A stretch of 64,000 bases of DNA from Roseateles sp. (GTDB lineage: Bacteria > Pseudomonadota > Gammaproteobacteria > Burkholderiales > Burkholderiaceae_C): positions 1-64,000 of the forward strand of contig JAEUPJ010000036.1 of assembly GCA_016790285.1 (NCBI GenBank). Reading direction: 5' to 3'. Shown here piece after piece: positions 1 to 12,192 of this stretch. Under the pieces are notes generated by a model. It was not told the origin of the DNA, made no database searches, and saw only the letters and a program-made list of their open reading frames with translations. A program made the position numbers and the translations under genes. The number at the start of each line of letters is the position of its first letter. The stretch's first letter is position 1.

Positions 1-74
1 ACTTGCGCATCAGGCCCGCCCCACTGCCCGCTTGCGTGACGCCCGGCTTGTTCGTCGTGGAATCCTGCGGTGCC

Positions 75-243
75 GCAGTGGGATACGGGGTGACGCAATT
101 GCGAAGGTAAAGGAGGAGGACCGCGCAGCGGGCCGGGGGACTGAGCCCGGACACAAACAGTCCTGAGGACTGTTTGTGCCTGGCGAAGGACCGGGCCTCT
201 GGCCCGGGCAACGTAGCAATTGCGTCACCCCGTGTCCCACTGC
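75..243. repeat. 169-bp nested inverted-repeat element (MITE/REPIN-like)
   Basis: The outer arms are 28 bp each, at 75-102 and 216-243, and are reverse complements with one mismatch. They contain the core GGTGACGCAATTGC. At the centre sits a perfect 12-bp hairpin with a 3-base loop (152-178, arm CACAAACAGTCC), and a further small hairpin CCGGGCC/GGCCCGG lies at 191-206. The nesting suggests a miniature mobile or repetitive palindromic element. No target-site duplication was recognised and there is no coding content. The flanks 1-74 and 244-413 show no gene that I can support. Confidence 0.7.
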
Positions 244-413
244 CATCCGGCTCTACGCAGGCAACGGAAGCAGACCTTCTCGGGAGACCGCTCCTGGCCG
301 TTGCTCGACATTCGACTTCCAGCTCATCCAGCTGACCTTGACGCGCATCAGGCACCGATGCGCGGTTCGAACGAGCGGCCCTATGCGTTGCCGCTCGGCC
401 GCCGCAGCGGCCG

Positions 414-556
414 CTAAAGCGCGCCAGCAGCACGTCCAGGTCCGGCAGGATGGAGGCGACCACCCCGGCCAGCAGCAGCCGGCGCGGGATCACCCGGGGC
501 CCGAGGGCCAGCCCCAGTGCCAGGGGCACGGCGGGGTGCGACAAGATGGAGGGCAT
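414..556 (-). pseudogene. 5' remnant of a DUF457/YdjM-like membrane hydrolase gene
   Basis: Reading leftward from the ATG at 556-554 gives about 47 residues beginning MPSILSHPAVPLALGLALG and continuing through RRLLLAGVVASILPDLDVLL. This matches the N-terminus of the DUF457/YdjM-type metal-dependent hydrolase membrane proteins, including the conserved LPDLD. After about F47 the expected GHRGxSHS region is absent and the reading frame runs on into compositionally unrelated DNA without a stop to the window edge. The family normally exceeds 150 residues, so this is a truncated gene, perhaps broken by the insertion that brought the inverted-repeat element at 75-243. No convincing ribosome binding site was seen. 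The family assignment is by eye. Confidence 0.5.
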
Positions 557-666
557 GGCCGCCAGCCTAGCCGATGACGGCGCGCCCACCGGTGGACCCA
601 CGCGACACGGCGGCTGCCCATGACGCCCTGTCGCGCCCGACGCCCTGTCGCACCGACACTCCCGCC

Positions 667-969
667 ATGCACCACCTCACCTTCGACCTCACCGACAGCT
701 CCGACGACATCCTCACGCTGGAGGCCATGGCCTCCACCCGCGAGGCGGAGCACCCGGCGGTGATGGCCGAGGTGGCGCAGGTGCTGGCCTGGGCCCAGGG
801 CGAGTTCAGCGGCCGCCAGGGCCCCGTGGAAGACGGCTTCGCCTGGGACCACGAGCTGCTGGTGCAGCACGAGGCCGGCGGCTGGGTGACGGTGACGCTG
901 ACCTTCAGCGCCACGGCCGAGTTCGTCGAGGCCTTCCAGGCCGCTTTCATCCCGGCCGACGAGGACTGA
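667..969 (+). CDS. conserved hypothetical acidic protein, 100 aa
   Basis: The protein begins MHHLTFDLTDSSDDILTLEAM and ends in PADED. It is acidic, has no signal peptide or membrane segment, and reads as a small cytoplasmic alpha/beta protein. An upstream in-frame ATG at 574 would add 31 residues of low-complexity sequence, so the start at 667 is preferred. The stop lies 7 bases before the DUF1697 gene, so the two are probably co-transcribed. Function is not recognised. Confidence 0.65.
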   Translation: MHHLTFDLTDSSDDILTLEAMASTREAEHPAVMAEVAQVLAWAQGEFSGRQGPVEDGFAWDHELLVQHEAGGWVTVTLTFSATAEFVEAFQAAFIPADED

Positions 970-976
970 GCGCGCC

Positions 977-1498
977 ATGCCCCGCTACATCGCCCTGCTG
1001 CGCGGCGTCAGCCCCATGAACTGCCGCATGCCGGTGCTGCAGCGCTGCCTGGAGGACGCCGGCTTCACCGACGTGAAGACGCTGCTGAGCAGCGGCAACG
1101 TCGCCTTCTCCACGCCGCGTGCGGCCACGGCCGGGGCGCTGCAAAAGCGCGTGGAGCACGCCATGCAGGCGGGCGCCGGCTACGGGTTCCTGGCCGTCGT
1201 GCGCCCGCAGGCGCATCTGCAGCAGCTCATCCAGGCCGACCCCTTCGCGGCCTTTGCGCTGCCGGCGGGCAGCAAGCGGGTGGTGACGTTTCTGCGCGAA
1301 CCCGCGGCGGTGCCCGAGGTGGCGCTGCCGCTGGCCTGGCAGGACGCCCACGTGCTCGCGCGCGACGGCGGCGAGGTGCTGTGCAGCTATGTGCCGGGCG
1401 ACAAGGGCCCGGCCTTCATGACGCTGCTGGAGAAGACCTTCGGCAAGGCGATCACGACCCGCACCTGGGACACGGTCGCCAAATGCGCGCGGGCCTGA
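977..1498 (+). CDS. DUF1697 family protein
   Basis: The 173-residue protein opens MPRYIALLRGVSPMNCRMP and carries the GFTDVKTLLSSGNVAF stretch typical of DUF1697 (PF08002). These are small cytoplasmic proteins of unknown biochemical role, and the length fits. It follows the 100-aa hypothetical by 7 bases and converges on the PEP-CTERM gene at 1500 with a single base between stops, leaving no room for a separate terminator. Confidence 0.85.
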   Translation: MPRYIALLRGVSPMNCRMPVLQRCLEDAGFTDVKTLLSSGNVAFSTPRAATAGALQKRVEHAMQAGAGYGFLAVVRPQAHLQQLIQADPFAAFALPAGSKRVVTFLREPAAVPEVALPLAWQDAHVLARDGGEVLCSYVPGDKGPAFMTLLEKTFGKAITTRTWDTVAKCARA

Positions 1499-1499
1499 A

Positions 1500-2192
1500 T
1501 CAGCCCGGCCGGCGGCGCCGGGCGAAGGCGGCCACGCCCGCGAGCCCCAGGCCCATCAGGCCCCAGCTGGCCGGCTCGGGCACGGGCGCGGCGAAGCTGG
1601 TGGTGATGCTCGCGCCGCGCACGTTCTCGTAGGCGAAGGCGTTGAGCGTGACGCTGTAGTCCTTGTTCACCGTGATGTCGGCAAAGCCGTAGAACACGTC
1701 GCTTGCGCTGCTGCCGCTCGGGTCGCGCAGCGTCAGGCCGATGAAGCTGCGGCCGCGCGTGAAGTTGCCGAAGACGGGGCCAAGGTCGGCATAGCCGGCG
1801 CCGGGGCTCTGGTAGCCCACGCCCGGGCCGAGGGTGGCGCCCACGCCGAAGGCGGCCGGGTTGAGGTTGGTGGACGAGGCGTAGATGACGCCGTTGCCGC
1901 GCGAGAAGAAGCCCTGGGTGTAGATCAGGGCCTCGGGCGTGGCCTGGGAGGTGTCCAGCAGCAGGAAGAACTTGCCGTCCTCGAACAGCGTGCCGGGGAA
2001 GAGGAAGCCGCGCTCCTCGGCGTAGCCGGTCAGCGGGTTGAACCATACGCCGGTGCCGTCGCAGCAGCCGCCGCCCGGGTTGGGCGCCGTCGTGAGGGGC
2101 GTGGACAGCGGCGTGTAGACGACGGCGGCGGGCGCCGCGGCGCTGGCGGCCAGCAGGGCCGCGAAGGCGAGGGAGGAGAGCGGGGCGCGCAT
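1500..2192 (-). CDS. PEP-CTERM sorting domain protein, 230 aa
   Basis: This is a secreted surface protein. The N-terminal signal peptide is MRAPLSSLAFAALLAASAAA, and the C-terminus has the VPEPASWGLMGLGLAG hydrophobic segment followed by ARRRRPG. That tripartite PEP-hydrophobic-Arg tail is the exosortase recognition signal, so the protein is predicted to be cleaved and anchored or released at the outer surface. The middle (about residues 25-200) is Gly/Pro/Asn-rich with an NPNPGGGCCDGTG-like segment and no enzyme motif that I recognise. The start at 2192 has GAAAGG upstream; longer in-frame starts to 2285 lack a signal peptide at the N-terminus. It stands alone, opposite to its neighbours. 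Confidence 0.85.
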   Translation of the reverse strand: MRAPLSSLAFAALLAASAAAPAAVVYTPLSTPLTTAPNPGGGCCDGTGVWFNPLTGYAEERGFLFPGTLFEDGKFFLLLDTSQATPEALIYTQGFFSRGNGVIYASSTNLNPAAFGVGATLGPGVGYQSPGAGYADLGPVFGNFTRGRSFIGLTLRDPSGSSASDVFYGFADITVNKDYSVTLNAFAYENVRGASITTSFAAPVPEPASWGLMGLGLAGVAAFARRRRPG

Positions 2193-2413
2193 GCAGGACC
2201 TTTCTGGGCGGACGACGCCCATCGAGTTTGCACAACCCGTGCCCGGCCTCGCATCGCGGACAACCCGGCCGCCGCGCCCACCCATCCGCGGGATGGGGGC
2301 GGCCGTGCATGCCCGATTCAGGGGGCGTGCGGTGGGTGATGTTCACCACCTGCACAGGTCCTGCTTCTCCAGAATTCCTTCAACCCGCGAAGGTTGGCGG
2401 GCGGAGGCAGGCA

Positions 2414-2692
2414 ATGGCACAAGGCATCACGTTCACACCCCGGTACTGGCTGCAGGCAGGCGACGACACCTGGTACCCCGCGCCGTGGTGGGCCGACACC
2501 CTGCCCCTGCTGGACGCCTTCGCCGACCCCACCCACAGCCAGGCCGAGGCGGCCGCCCGGGCGCGGGAGCTGCGCCAGATCGTGGCCCAGGGGGGCCTCG
2601 TGCGCTGCATGGCGCCCGAGGCCAACCACCCCATCACCGACAGCGTGCGGGACGTCTACGCCCACGCCGGCATCGGCCACCTGCTCAGCTAG
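2414..2692 (+). CDS. hypothetical protein, 92 aa
   Basis: The protein begins MAQGITFTPRYWLQAGDDTW and is rich in aromatic residues at the N-terminus, followed by an Ala/Arg/Glu-rich helix (about residues 40-62). There is no signal peptide. A good GGAGG Shine-Dalgarno lies 7-8 bases upstream of the ATG at 2414. An alternative upstream ATG at 2228 would overlap the promoter region of the divergent PEP-CTERM gene and is less likely. It converges on the acetyl-CoA hydrolase gene. Function is not recognised. Confidence 0.55.
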   Translation: MAQGITFTPRYWLQAGDDTWYPAPWWADTLPLLDAFADPTHSQAEAAARARELRQIVAQGGLVRCMAPEANHPITDSVRDVYAHAGIGHLLS

Positions 2693-2719
2693 GCCCCTGC
2701 CCCACGCGCAGCCCAGCGC

Positions 2720-4630
2720 CTAGAGGTTGCCGGCAAACAGCCGCTTGAGCAGCAGCGCCTTGAAGCCGCGCGCCTCGTCCAGCCCCAGCCGCTCCAGGTA
2801 GGCCGGCGGCGCGGTGCGCCCTTGCCAGGCGCTGCGCACCACGGCGGACACCAGCGCCACCGGATGGTGCAGGCTCTTCTTGAGCCGCCGCAGCGCCGCG
2901 ACGATGCGGATCTCGTCGTCCGTGAGGTCGGTGCCGAACGGGAAGCCCGGCAGCAGGCCGGCCGCGGTGTGCGGGTGCAGGGCGGCGTCCAGGTGCTCGG
3001 GCGTGTTGCGCGTCCAGGCTTCGGGCAGTGTCCAGTCCGCCGGCAGCTTGCCGTGGGCCTGGGCGGCGGCCAGCAGTTGCGGCTGGAAGCGCGAATCCGC
3101 GATGCGCAGCAAACGCCGGATCACCTCGGCATCGGTCTGCCCGCGCAGGTCGGCCACGCCGTACTCCGTGATGACGATGTCGCGCAGGTGGCGCGGGATG
3201 GTGCAGTGGCCGTATTGCCAGACGATGTTGCTCACCGGCCCATCGGCCGTGTCGTGGCAGGCGCGCAGCGCGAGGATGGAGCGCGCATCCGGCAGCGCAT
3301 GCGCCATCGCGACGAAGTTGTACTGCCCACCCACGCCCGACACCACCTGGCCCGACTCCAGCCCGTCCGACGCCGCCGCCCCCAGCAGCGTCACCTTCAT
3401 CGTCGTGTTGATGAAGCGCGCCTCGCGGCGCTGCGCGCGGCGCAGGGCGCTGTCCAGCGGGTCGGGGCCGTCGAGCTGGTTGATGCGGTCGATGCGGTCC
3501 ATGCGGATGGCCGCCCGCGCTTCGGGTGAGAGCCCGCGCAGCGCGGCGTAGAAGTCCGTCGGCCCGAGGAAGAAGCCGCCCGTCATCAGCACGCCGCCGG
3601 GCAGCGTGGCCGGGTCGAGCGCGCCGGCGTTCACGGCCTGTTGCGTGGCCAGGTCGCCAAACACGCGGCGCTTCACGATGCCGGCCTCGATGAGCTTCAG
3701 GAAGCCGTTGACGAACATCTCCGAGCAGCCGTGCAGGCCATGCTCGAACGGCGTGTGCTCGGGGCCGGTCGTGGCGCCGAGGGCGTCCAGCAGACGCCGG
3801 TAGTCGGCGTTGCGGTGCTGGCGCAGCATGAGCGCGTGCGCGATGGCGTCGCCCAGCGAGCCGATGCCGATCTGCAGCGTGCCGCCGTCCTTCACGAGGC
3901 TGCTGGCGTGCAGGCCGATGGCGTGGTCGGTGGTGCTGACCTTGGCATTGGGCGGCGCGAACAGCGTGTGGCTGCAGGCGGGGTCGTCCACCAGCAGGTC
4001 GAAGAAGCCCGGCGCGACGACGGCGTCGCCGTGCATGAAGGGCAGCTCGCGGTTGATGCAGCCGACGCTCAGCACCGCCTGCCCGGCTGCTGCGGCGCGC
4101 TCCTTGAGCTCGTGGGTCACATCGGGGTTGCTCGACAGGCTCAGCCGCCAGCCCGGCGAGCCGTCGCCCTCCGAGGCCACGGCCTGCGCCAGCAGGTTCA
4201 CGCCATGGCCGAGCATGTCGCGCGCGGCGAAGGTGTAGTTCGTGCTGATGTAGTGCTGCTGGGCCGGGCCGTTGCCGAGGTAGTCGCCTGTCTTCAGGAA
4301 GAACTCGCGCACCTCGATGTGCGCGGGCAGGCGGCGCGCGCGAACGTCCTTGACGTAGTCGAGGTCCGGGTAGCCGCCGAACACCCGCTCCACGATCGGC
4401 CCGAGGAAGGCCTGCTCCAGCTCGCTCGCGCCCGAGGGCACCTCCAGGCTCAGCGCCGTGACGATGACCAGCCGCCGGCTCGGGTCGGCCTTGATGCGCT
4501 GGTAGAGCCGGTTGACGAAGGGGTTGGGCTTGCCGATGCCCAGGGGCAGGGCCAGCACGATGGGGCCGGGAATGCGGGCCAGCACGGCGTCGACGGCAGC
4601 GTCGACCGTGGCCAGGCGGCGGTGGGTCAT
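2720..4630 (-). CDS. acetyl-CoA hydrolase/transferase family protein
   Basis: The predicted 636-residue cytoplasmic enzyme hydrolyses acetyl-CoA or transfers CoA between carboxylic acids. The C-terminal half carries the family C-domain (PF13336) with GGQYNF (VSGVGGQYNFV) and the ITEYGVADLRG motif. E489 is the expected catalytic glutamate that forms the glutamyl-CoA intermediate in class I CoA-transferases. Length is typical of the longer bacterial acetyl-CoA hydrolases. The start at 4630 has a strong GGAGGAG site; the open frame continues upstream to 4738 but without family sequence. It diverges from the hybrid sensor kinase across 182 bp that contain an FNR-like box and a GTGGCA/TGCCAC palindrome, so oxygen- or redox-linked control is possible. 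The exact acyl substrate cannot be read from the sequence. Confidence 0.85.
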   Translation of the reverse strand: MTHRRLATVDAAVDAVLARIPGPIVLALPLGIGKPNPFVNRLYQRIKADPSRRLVIVTALSLEVPSGASELEQAFLGPIVERVFGGYPDLDYVKDVRARRLPAHIEVREFFLKTGDYLGNGPAQQHYISTNYTFAARDMLGHGVNLLAQAVASEGDGSPGWRLSLSSNPDVTHELKERAAAAGQAVLSVGCINRELPFMHGDAVVAPGFFDLLVDDPACSHTLFAPPNAKVSTTDHAIGLHASSLVKDGGTLQIGIGSLGDAIAHALMLRQHRNADYRRLLDALGATTGPEHTPFEHGLHGCSEMFVNGFLKLIEAGIVKRRVFGDLATQQAVNAGALDPATLPGGVLMTGGFFLGPTDFYAALRGLSPEARAAIRMDRIDRINQLDGPDPLDSALRRAQRREARFINTTMKVTLLGAAASDGLESGQVVSGVGGQYNFVAMAHALPDARSILALRACHDTADGPVSNIVWQYGHCTIPRHLRDIVITEYGVADLRGQTDAEVIRRLLRIADSRFQPQLLAAAQAHGKLPADWTLPEAWTRNTPEHLDAALHPHTAAGLLPGFPFGTDLTDDEIRIVAALRRLKKSLHHPVALVSAVVRSAWQGRTAPPAYLERLGLDEARGFKALLLKRLFAGNL

Positions 4631-4685
4631 GTTCTGTCTCCTCCGGGGCCAGTGTGCCGCGTGCGGGCGGGGCGGGCCTTGCGCT

Positions 4686-4699
4686 GTGGCAAATGCCAC
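4686..4699. promoter_or_regulatory. palindrome GTGGCA-AA-TGCCAC
   Basis: A perfect 6-bp inverted repeat with a 2-base spacer lies in the divergent promoter region, 56 bp upstream of the acetyl-CoA hydrolase start and 113 bp upstream of the kinase start. It could be an operator; the cognate regulator is unknown. Confidence 0.35.
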
Positions 4700-4724
4700 G
4701 GCGATGCAGGCTGCGGGAGCGGAC

Positions 4725-4738
4725 TTGACCGGAATCAA
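4725..4738. promoter_or_regulatory. FNR/Anr-like box TTGAC-CGGA-ATCAA
   Basis: The site matches the FNR/Anr consensus TTGAT-N4-ATCAA at 9 of 10 defined positions. It lies in the intergenic region between the divergent acetyl-CoA hydrolase and hybrid kinase genes, 74 bp upstream of the kinase ATG and 94 bp upstream of the hydrolase ATG. Oxygen-responsive control of one or both genes is inferred, not shown. Confidence 0.5.
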
Positions 4739-4812
4739 GAGGGCAGCCGGCGCTGCGGCCTAACGTCAGCAGCAAACGGCAAACAGGCCGGACAGGCCAA
4801 CCAGGGAGCGCC

Positions 4813-8918
<4,106 letters not shown>

Positions 8919-8946
<28 letters not shown>

Positions 8947-10217
8947 ATCAAGCCCGTGTGGAAGTCGTACTCGAAGACCTCGCCATAACGCGCCCATTCG
9001 ATGGCCACGCGCAGCACGCGCTCGGCCTCGGGCCGGTTCATGTGCGCGCACAGCATCTTCAGGAACGGCTCCTCCTTGAGCTGGCCGGCAGTCTCCTGCT
9101 CCAGGCTGTGGCGGATGAAGGCCGCCAGCGGCACGTGCGCGAGCAGCTGCTGGCCGAAGATCTCGCGGCGGAACTCGTGCGTGCCCTCCACGTACTTGCG
9201 GCCCAGCGGCGTCATCAAGAGGTCGCCGCCGCTGAGCTGGGCCAGGCCCAGGCGGTGCAGCGCGTCGGCCAGCGGCAGCACGGCCTCGTCGGTGAGCTCG
9301 CTTTCCTCCACCAGCTGCGGCAGGTCGGCATGGCCGCTGAAGGGCTCGTCGGCCAGCAGCTCCAGCAGGCTCTCCATGCGGCCCACCTCGGCCTCGGGCA
9401 GGCGGTCGCCCAGGTGCGGCTTGGGTGCCGCCTCGACCGTGCCCGGCAAGGCGGTCGCGCTCGTCATCAGGCGGTAGACCTCGTCGATCAGCAGGCGCAC
9501 CTCGGGGCTGTCGGCGCGGCGCGGGCGCGCCAGCGTGATCGGCAGCTCGGCGCGCACCCGGCCCGGGTTGCTCGCGAACACCAGCACGCGGTCGGCCATC
9601 ATCACGGCCTCCTCGATGTTGTGGGAGACGACGAGCATGGCCTGCGTGGGCATCTGGCCGCCGTCCCACAGGGCCAGGATCTCATTGCGCAGCCGCTCGC
9701 CGGTGAGCACGTCCAGGGCCGAGAAGGCCTCGTCCATCAGCAGCACCGCCGGCTGCATGACGAGTGCGCGCGCCAGGCCCACGCGCTGGCGCATGCCGCC
9801 CGAGAGCTCCCGCGGCAGCGCCCCCTCGAAGCCCGCCAGGCCAATGAGCTCGATGGCCTCGGCCGCGCGGCGCGCCCGCTCCGCGGCCGGGGTGCCGGCG
9901 GCCTCCAGGCCCAGCTCCACGTTCTGCTGCACCGTGAGCCACGGGAAGAGCGCAAAGCTCTGGAACACCATCGCGATGCCCTGCGCCGGGCCGAACAGCG
10001 GCTGCCCGCAGTACTGCACGTCGCCCGCGTCAGCCGGGATGAGCCCGGCCATGATGCGCAGCAGCGTGCTCTTGCCCGAGCCGCTCTGGCCCAGCAGCGC
10101 GACGATCTCGCCCTTGGCCAGCGTGAAGTCCACGCCCTCCAGCACGGCGCGCTGGTGGCCGTCGGCCGACTTGAAGCCCTTGGCGACTTGCTTCAGTTCG
10201 AGGAGTGCTTCGGTCAT
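8919..10217 (-). CDS. ABC transporter ATP-binding protein, nitrate/sulfonate type with AAA-associated C-domain
   Basis: This 432-aa cytoplasmic ATPase has a Walker [10 protein letters not shown] (residues 43-51), an LSGGMRQR signature, Walker [14 protein letters not shown] and an H-loop [10 protein letters not shown]. After the NBD (to about 260) comes a C-terminal extension of about 150 residues ending in FHTGLIHL that matches the AAA-associated C-terminal domain (PF09821). That domain is seen in the NrtD/SsuB/TauB-like ATPases paired with double-length permeases. It is paired here with the permease at 10363-12090. Since it lies downstream of the permease on the minus strand, the two should form one transcript that passes through the inverted repeat at 10247-10331. 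No substrate-binding protein is adjacent, so the substrate is unassigned. Confidence 0.88.
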
Positions 10218-10246
10218 GGTGGGTTGGCTTGCATGAGGGTCTGAGG

Positions 10247-10331
10247 AACACAGCCACAGAGGCACAGAGTCACAGAGAGGCTGCGCCTTTGCACCGAGTT
10301 CTCTGGGTCTCTGTGCCTCTGTGGCTGTGTT
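10247..10331. repeat. 23-bp perfect inverted repeat between the two ABC genes
   Basis: The arms at 10247-10269 and 10309-10331 are perfectly complementary over 23 bp. They are built from CACAGAG/CACAGAGG units and enclose 39 bases that contain a further CACAGAGAG/CTCTG pairing. The element sits in the gap between the permease (upstream) and ATPase (downstream) genes and would form a strong RNA hairpin. It resembles dispersed palindromic repeats. A role in differential expression or RNA stability is inference. Confidence 0.75.
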
Positions 10332-10362
10332 GTCGGGCCTGCGCCGCGGTCTGTGTCGTGGG

Positions 10363-12090
10363 TCAGAAGTGCATTCTTTCTTCGGCGATGCGGTAGAGCC
10401 GGCGCCATACCCAGTGGTTGAGCGCCATGACGAACACGCACATGACGCCGATCCCGAGCGCAATGCGCGGGAAGTCGCCGGCGGTGGTCATCTGCTGGAT
10501 GTAGCTGCCCAGGCCCGCCGCCTGGAGCTGGGTGTCGCCCCAGCTGACGTACTCGGCCACGATGCTCGCGTTCCAGGAGCCGCCGCTGGCGGTGACGGCG
10601 CCGGTGACGAAGCTCGGGAAGATGGCGGGCAGCAGGTAGCGCCGCCACGCGAGCCAGCCCTTCAGGCCCAGGTTCTGCGCGGCCAGGCGCAGCTCGGTCG
10701 GGATGGTGGCCGCGCCCGCCACCACGTTGAACAGCAGGTACCACTGCGTGCCCAGGATGATGAGGGGCGACAGCCACAGGTCCGGGTTGAGCTTGAACTT
10801 GACGATGAAGAGCACCGCCACCGGGAACACGAGGTTGGACGGGAAGGCCGCCAGGAACTGAGCCAGCGCCTGCACGCGGCCGGCGATGCGCGGGTTCAGG
10901 CCGATCCACACGCCGATGGGCACCCAGATGACCGAGGCCACGGCGATCAGCACCAGCACGCGCGCCAGCGTGTACAGGCCCAGCTGGAACACGTGCGCGG
11001 CCTCGCCCCAGCCGACCTCGGTGTGGATGAAGCTCACCAGGCGCCAGAGGGCGAACAGCACCAGCGCGGCGATGAGGGCGTCCCACGCGCGGGCCCACAG
11101 CGGGTTGGGCGCCTCGGGCCGGGCGCGGATGGAGCGGCCGTCAAAGCGCTTCGTGAAATGCGCGAAGCTCGCCGTGATCCAGCGCCCCGGCCAGGCGCCC
11201 AGGCGCTGCAGCACGGCCGTGCGGCGCAGCCAGGTCAGCAGCCACGACTGCGGGGCCTGCTCGCTGCCGCTGGCCTCGAAGCGGAACTTGTCGGCCCAGG
11301 CCAGCAGCGGGCGGAAGAAGAGCTGGTCGTACAGCAGGATGCCGATCAGCATGCCCAGGATGGCCCAGCCGATGGCGCCCAGGTCGCGCGCCTGGATGGC
11401 CACGGCGATGTAGGAGCCCACCCCCGGCAGCTTGATGTCCTGCCCGGCCACCGAGATGGCCTCCGACGCAACGACGAAGAACCAGCCGCCGCTCATGCTC
11501 ATCATCATGTTCCACAGCAGCCCCGGCATGGCGAATGGCAGCTCCAGCCGCCAGAAGCGCTGCCAGCCCGAGAGCTGGAAGATGCGCGCGGCCTCCTGCA
11601 GCTCGCCCGGCACCGTGCGAAGGGACTGGTAGAGGCTGAAGGCCATGTTCCAGGCCTGGCTGGTGAAGATGGCGAAGAGCGCCGCCAGCTCCACACCGAA
11701 CAGGTTGCCCGGGAAGAGCGCGATGAAGGGCGCCACCGCGATCGCCTGGAAGCCCAGGATGGGGATGGACTGCAGGATGTCCAGCAGCGGCACGAGCACC
11801 TTCTCGGCCGCGCGCACCTTGGCCGCGAGCACCGCGAACACGCAGGCGAACACCACGGACGCCGCCAGCGCGATGAACATGCGCAGCGTGGTGCGCAGCA
11901 GGTAGTAGGGCAGCTGCGCCGGGTCCAGCGACAGGGGCAGCGCCTCGCCGACGTGAAAGGGCCGCGCCATCTGGCCAGCGGCCATGGCGAGCAGCACCAG
12001 CACCGCGAGGACGAGCGGCAGCAGCGCCCAGTCCCAGCGGTTGAAGGTGGCCTCGATGGCGGGCCGGGGGAAGAAGCGGCGGTTGGACAT
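10363..12090 (-). CDS. ABC transporter permease, two fused membrane domains
   Basis: The 575-residue inner-membrane protein holds two BPD_transp_1 permease domains in tandem. The first (about 75-270) has the EAA loop VPGELQEAARIFQLSG...RLELPFAMPGL; the second (about 370-565) has the EAA loop AAQNLGLKGWLAWRRYLLPAIF. A hydrophilic linker of about 70 residues joins them. Two domains in one chain imply that a single copy could assemble with an ATPase dimer. It probably translocates an anion such as sulfonate, nitrate or bicarbonate, by analogy to NrtB/SsuC-type permeases, but no binding protein gene is nearby. It is followed by the matching ATPase gene. Confidence 0.88.
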   Translation of the reverse strand: MSNRRFFPRPAIEATFNRWDWALLPLVLAVLVLLAMAAGQMARPFHVGEALPLSLDPAQLPYYLLRTTLRMFIALAASVVFACVFAVLAAKVRAAEKVLVPLLDILQSIPILGFQAIAVAPFIALFPGNLFGVELAALFAIFTSQAWNMAFSLYQSLRTVPGELQEAARIFQLSGWQRFWRLELPFAMPGLLWNMMMSMSGGWFFVVASEAISVAGQDIKLPGVGSYIAVAIQARDLGAIGWAILGMLIGILLYDQLFFRPLLAWADKFRFEASGSEQAPQSWLLTWLRRTAVLQRLGAWPGRWITASFAHFTKRFDGRSIRARPEAPNPLWARAWDALIAALVLFALWRLVSFIHTEVGWGEAAHVFQLGLYTLARVLVLIAVASVIWVPIGVWIGLNPRIAGRVQALAQFLAAFPSNLVFPVAVLFIVKFKLNPDLWLSPLIILGTQWYLLFNVVAGAATIPTELRLAAQNLGLKGWLAWRRYLLPAIFPSFVTGAVTASGGSWNASIVAEYVSWGDTQLQAAGLGSYIQQMTTAGDFPRIALGIGVMCVFVMALNHWVWRRLYRIAEERMHF

Positions 12091-12143
12091 GGGGCAGGCA
12101 GGCGAAGCCCGCCAGCCTAGGCCCCGAGTGTCAAGCGCCCGTG

Positions 12144-12164
12144 AAGCCCGCTGTCTGCGGGCTT
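12144..12164 (-). terminator. hairpin terminator downstream of the beta-glucosidase gene
   Basis: A perfect 8-bp stem AAGCCCGC/GCGGGCTT with a 5-base loop lies 29 bases past the stop of the GH3 gene, reading leftward. There is no long T-tract, so Rho-independent action is only probable. Two TTGCGCCGG direct repeats lie between it and the stop codon. Confidence 0.5.
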
Positions 12165-12192
12165 GCGCCGGCCTTGCGCCGGCTTGGCGGGG

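Noticed and set aside
5-353. 11-bp direct repeat GCGCATCAGGC at 5-15 and 343-353, as a target-site duplication
   Set aside because: It is too far from the ends of the inverted-repeat element (75-243) on both sides and unequal in distance; chance is likely in GC-rich DNA.
360-375. GGTTCGAA motif resembling a tRNA T-arm
   Set aside because: No acceptor stem, anticodon arm or D-arm can be drawn around it.
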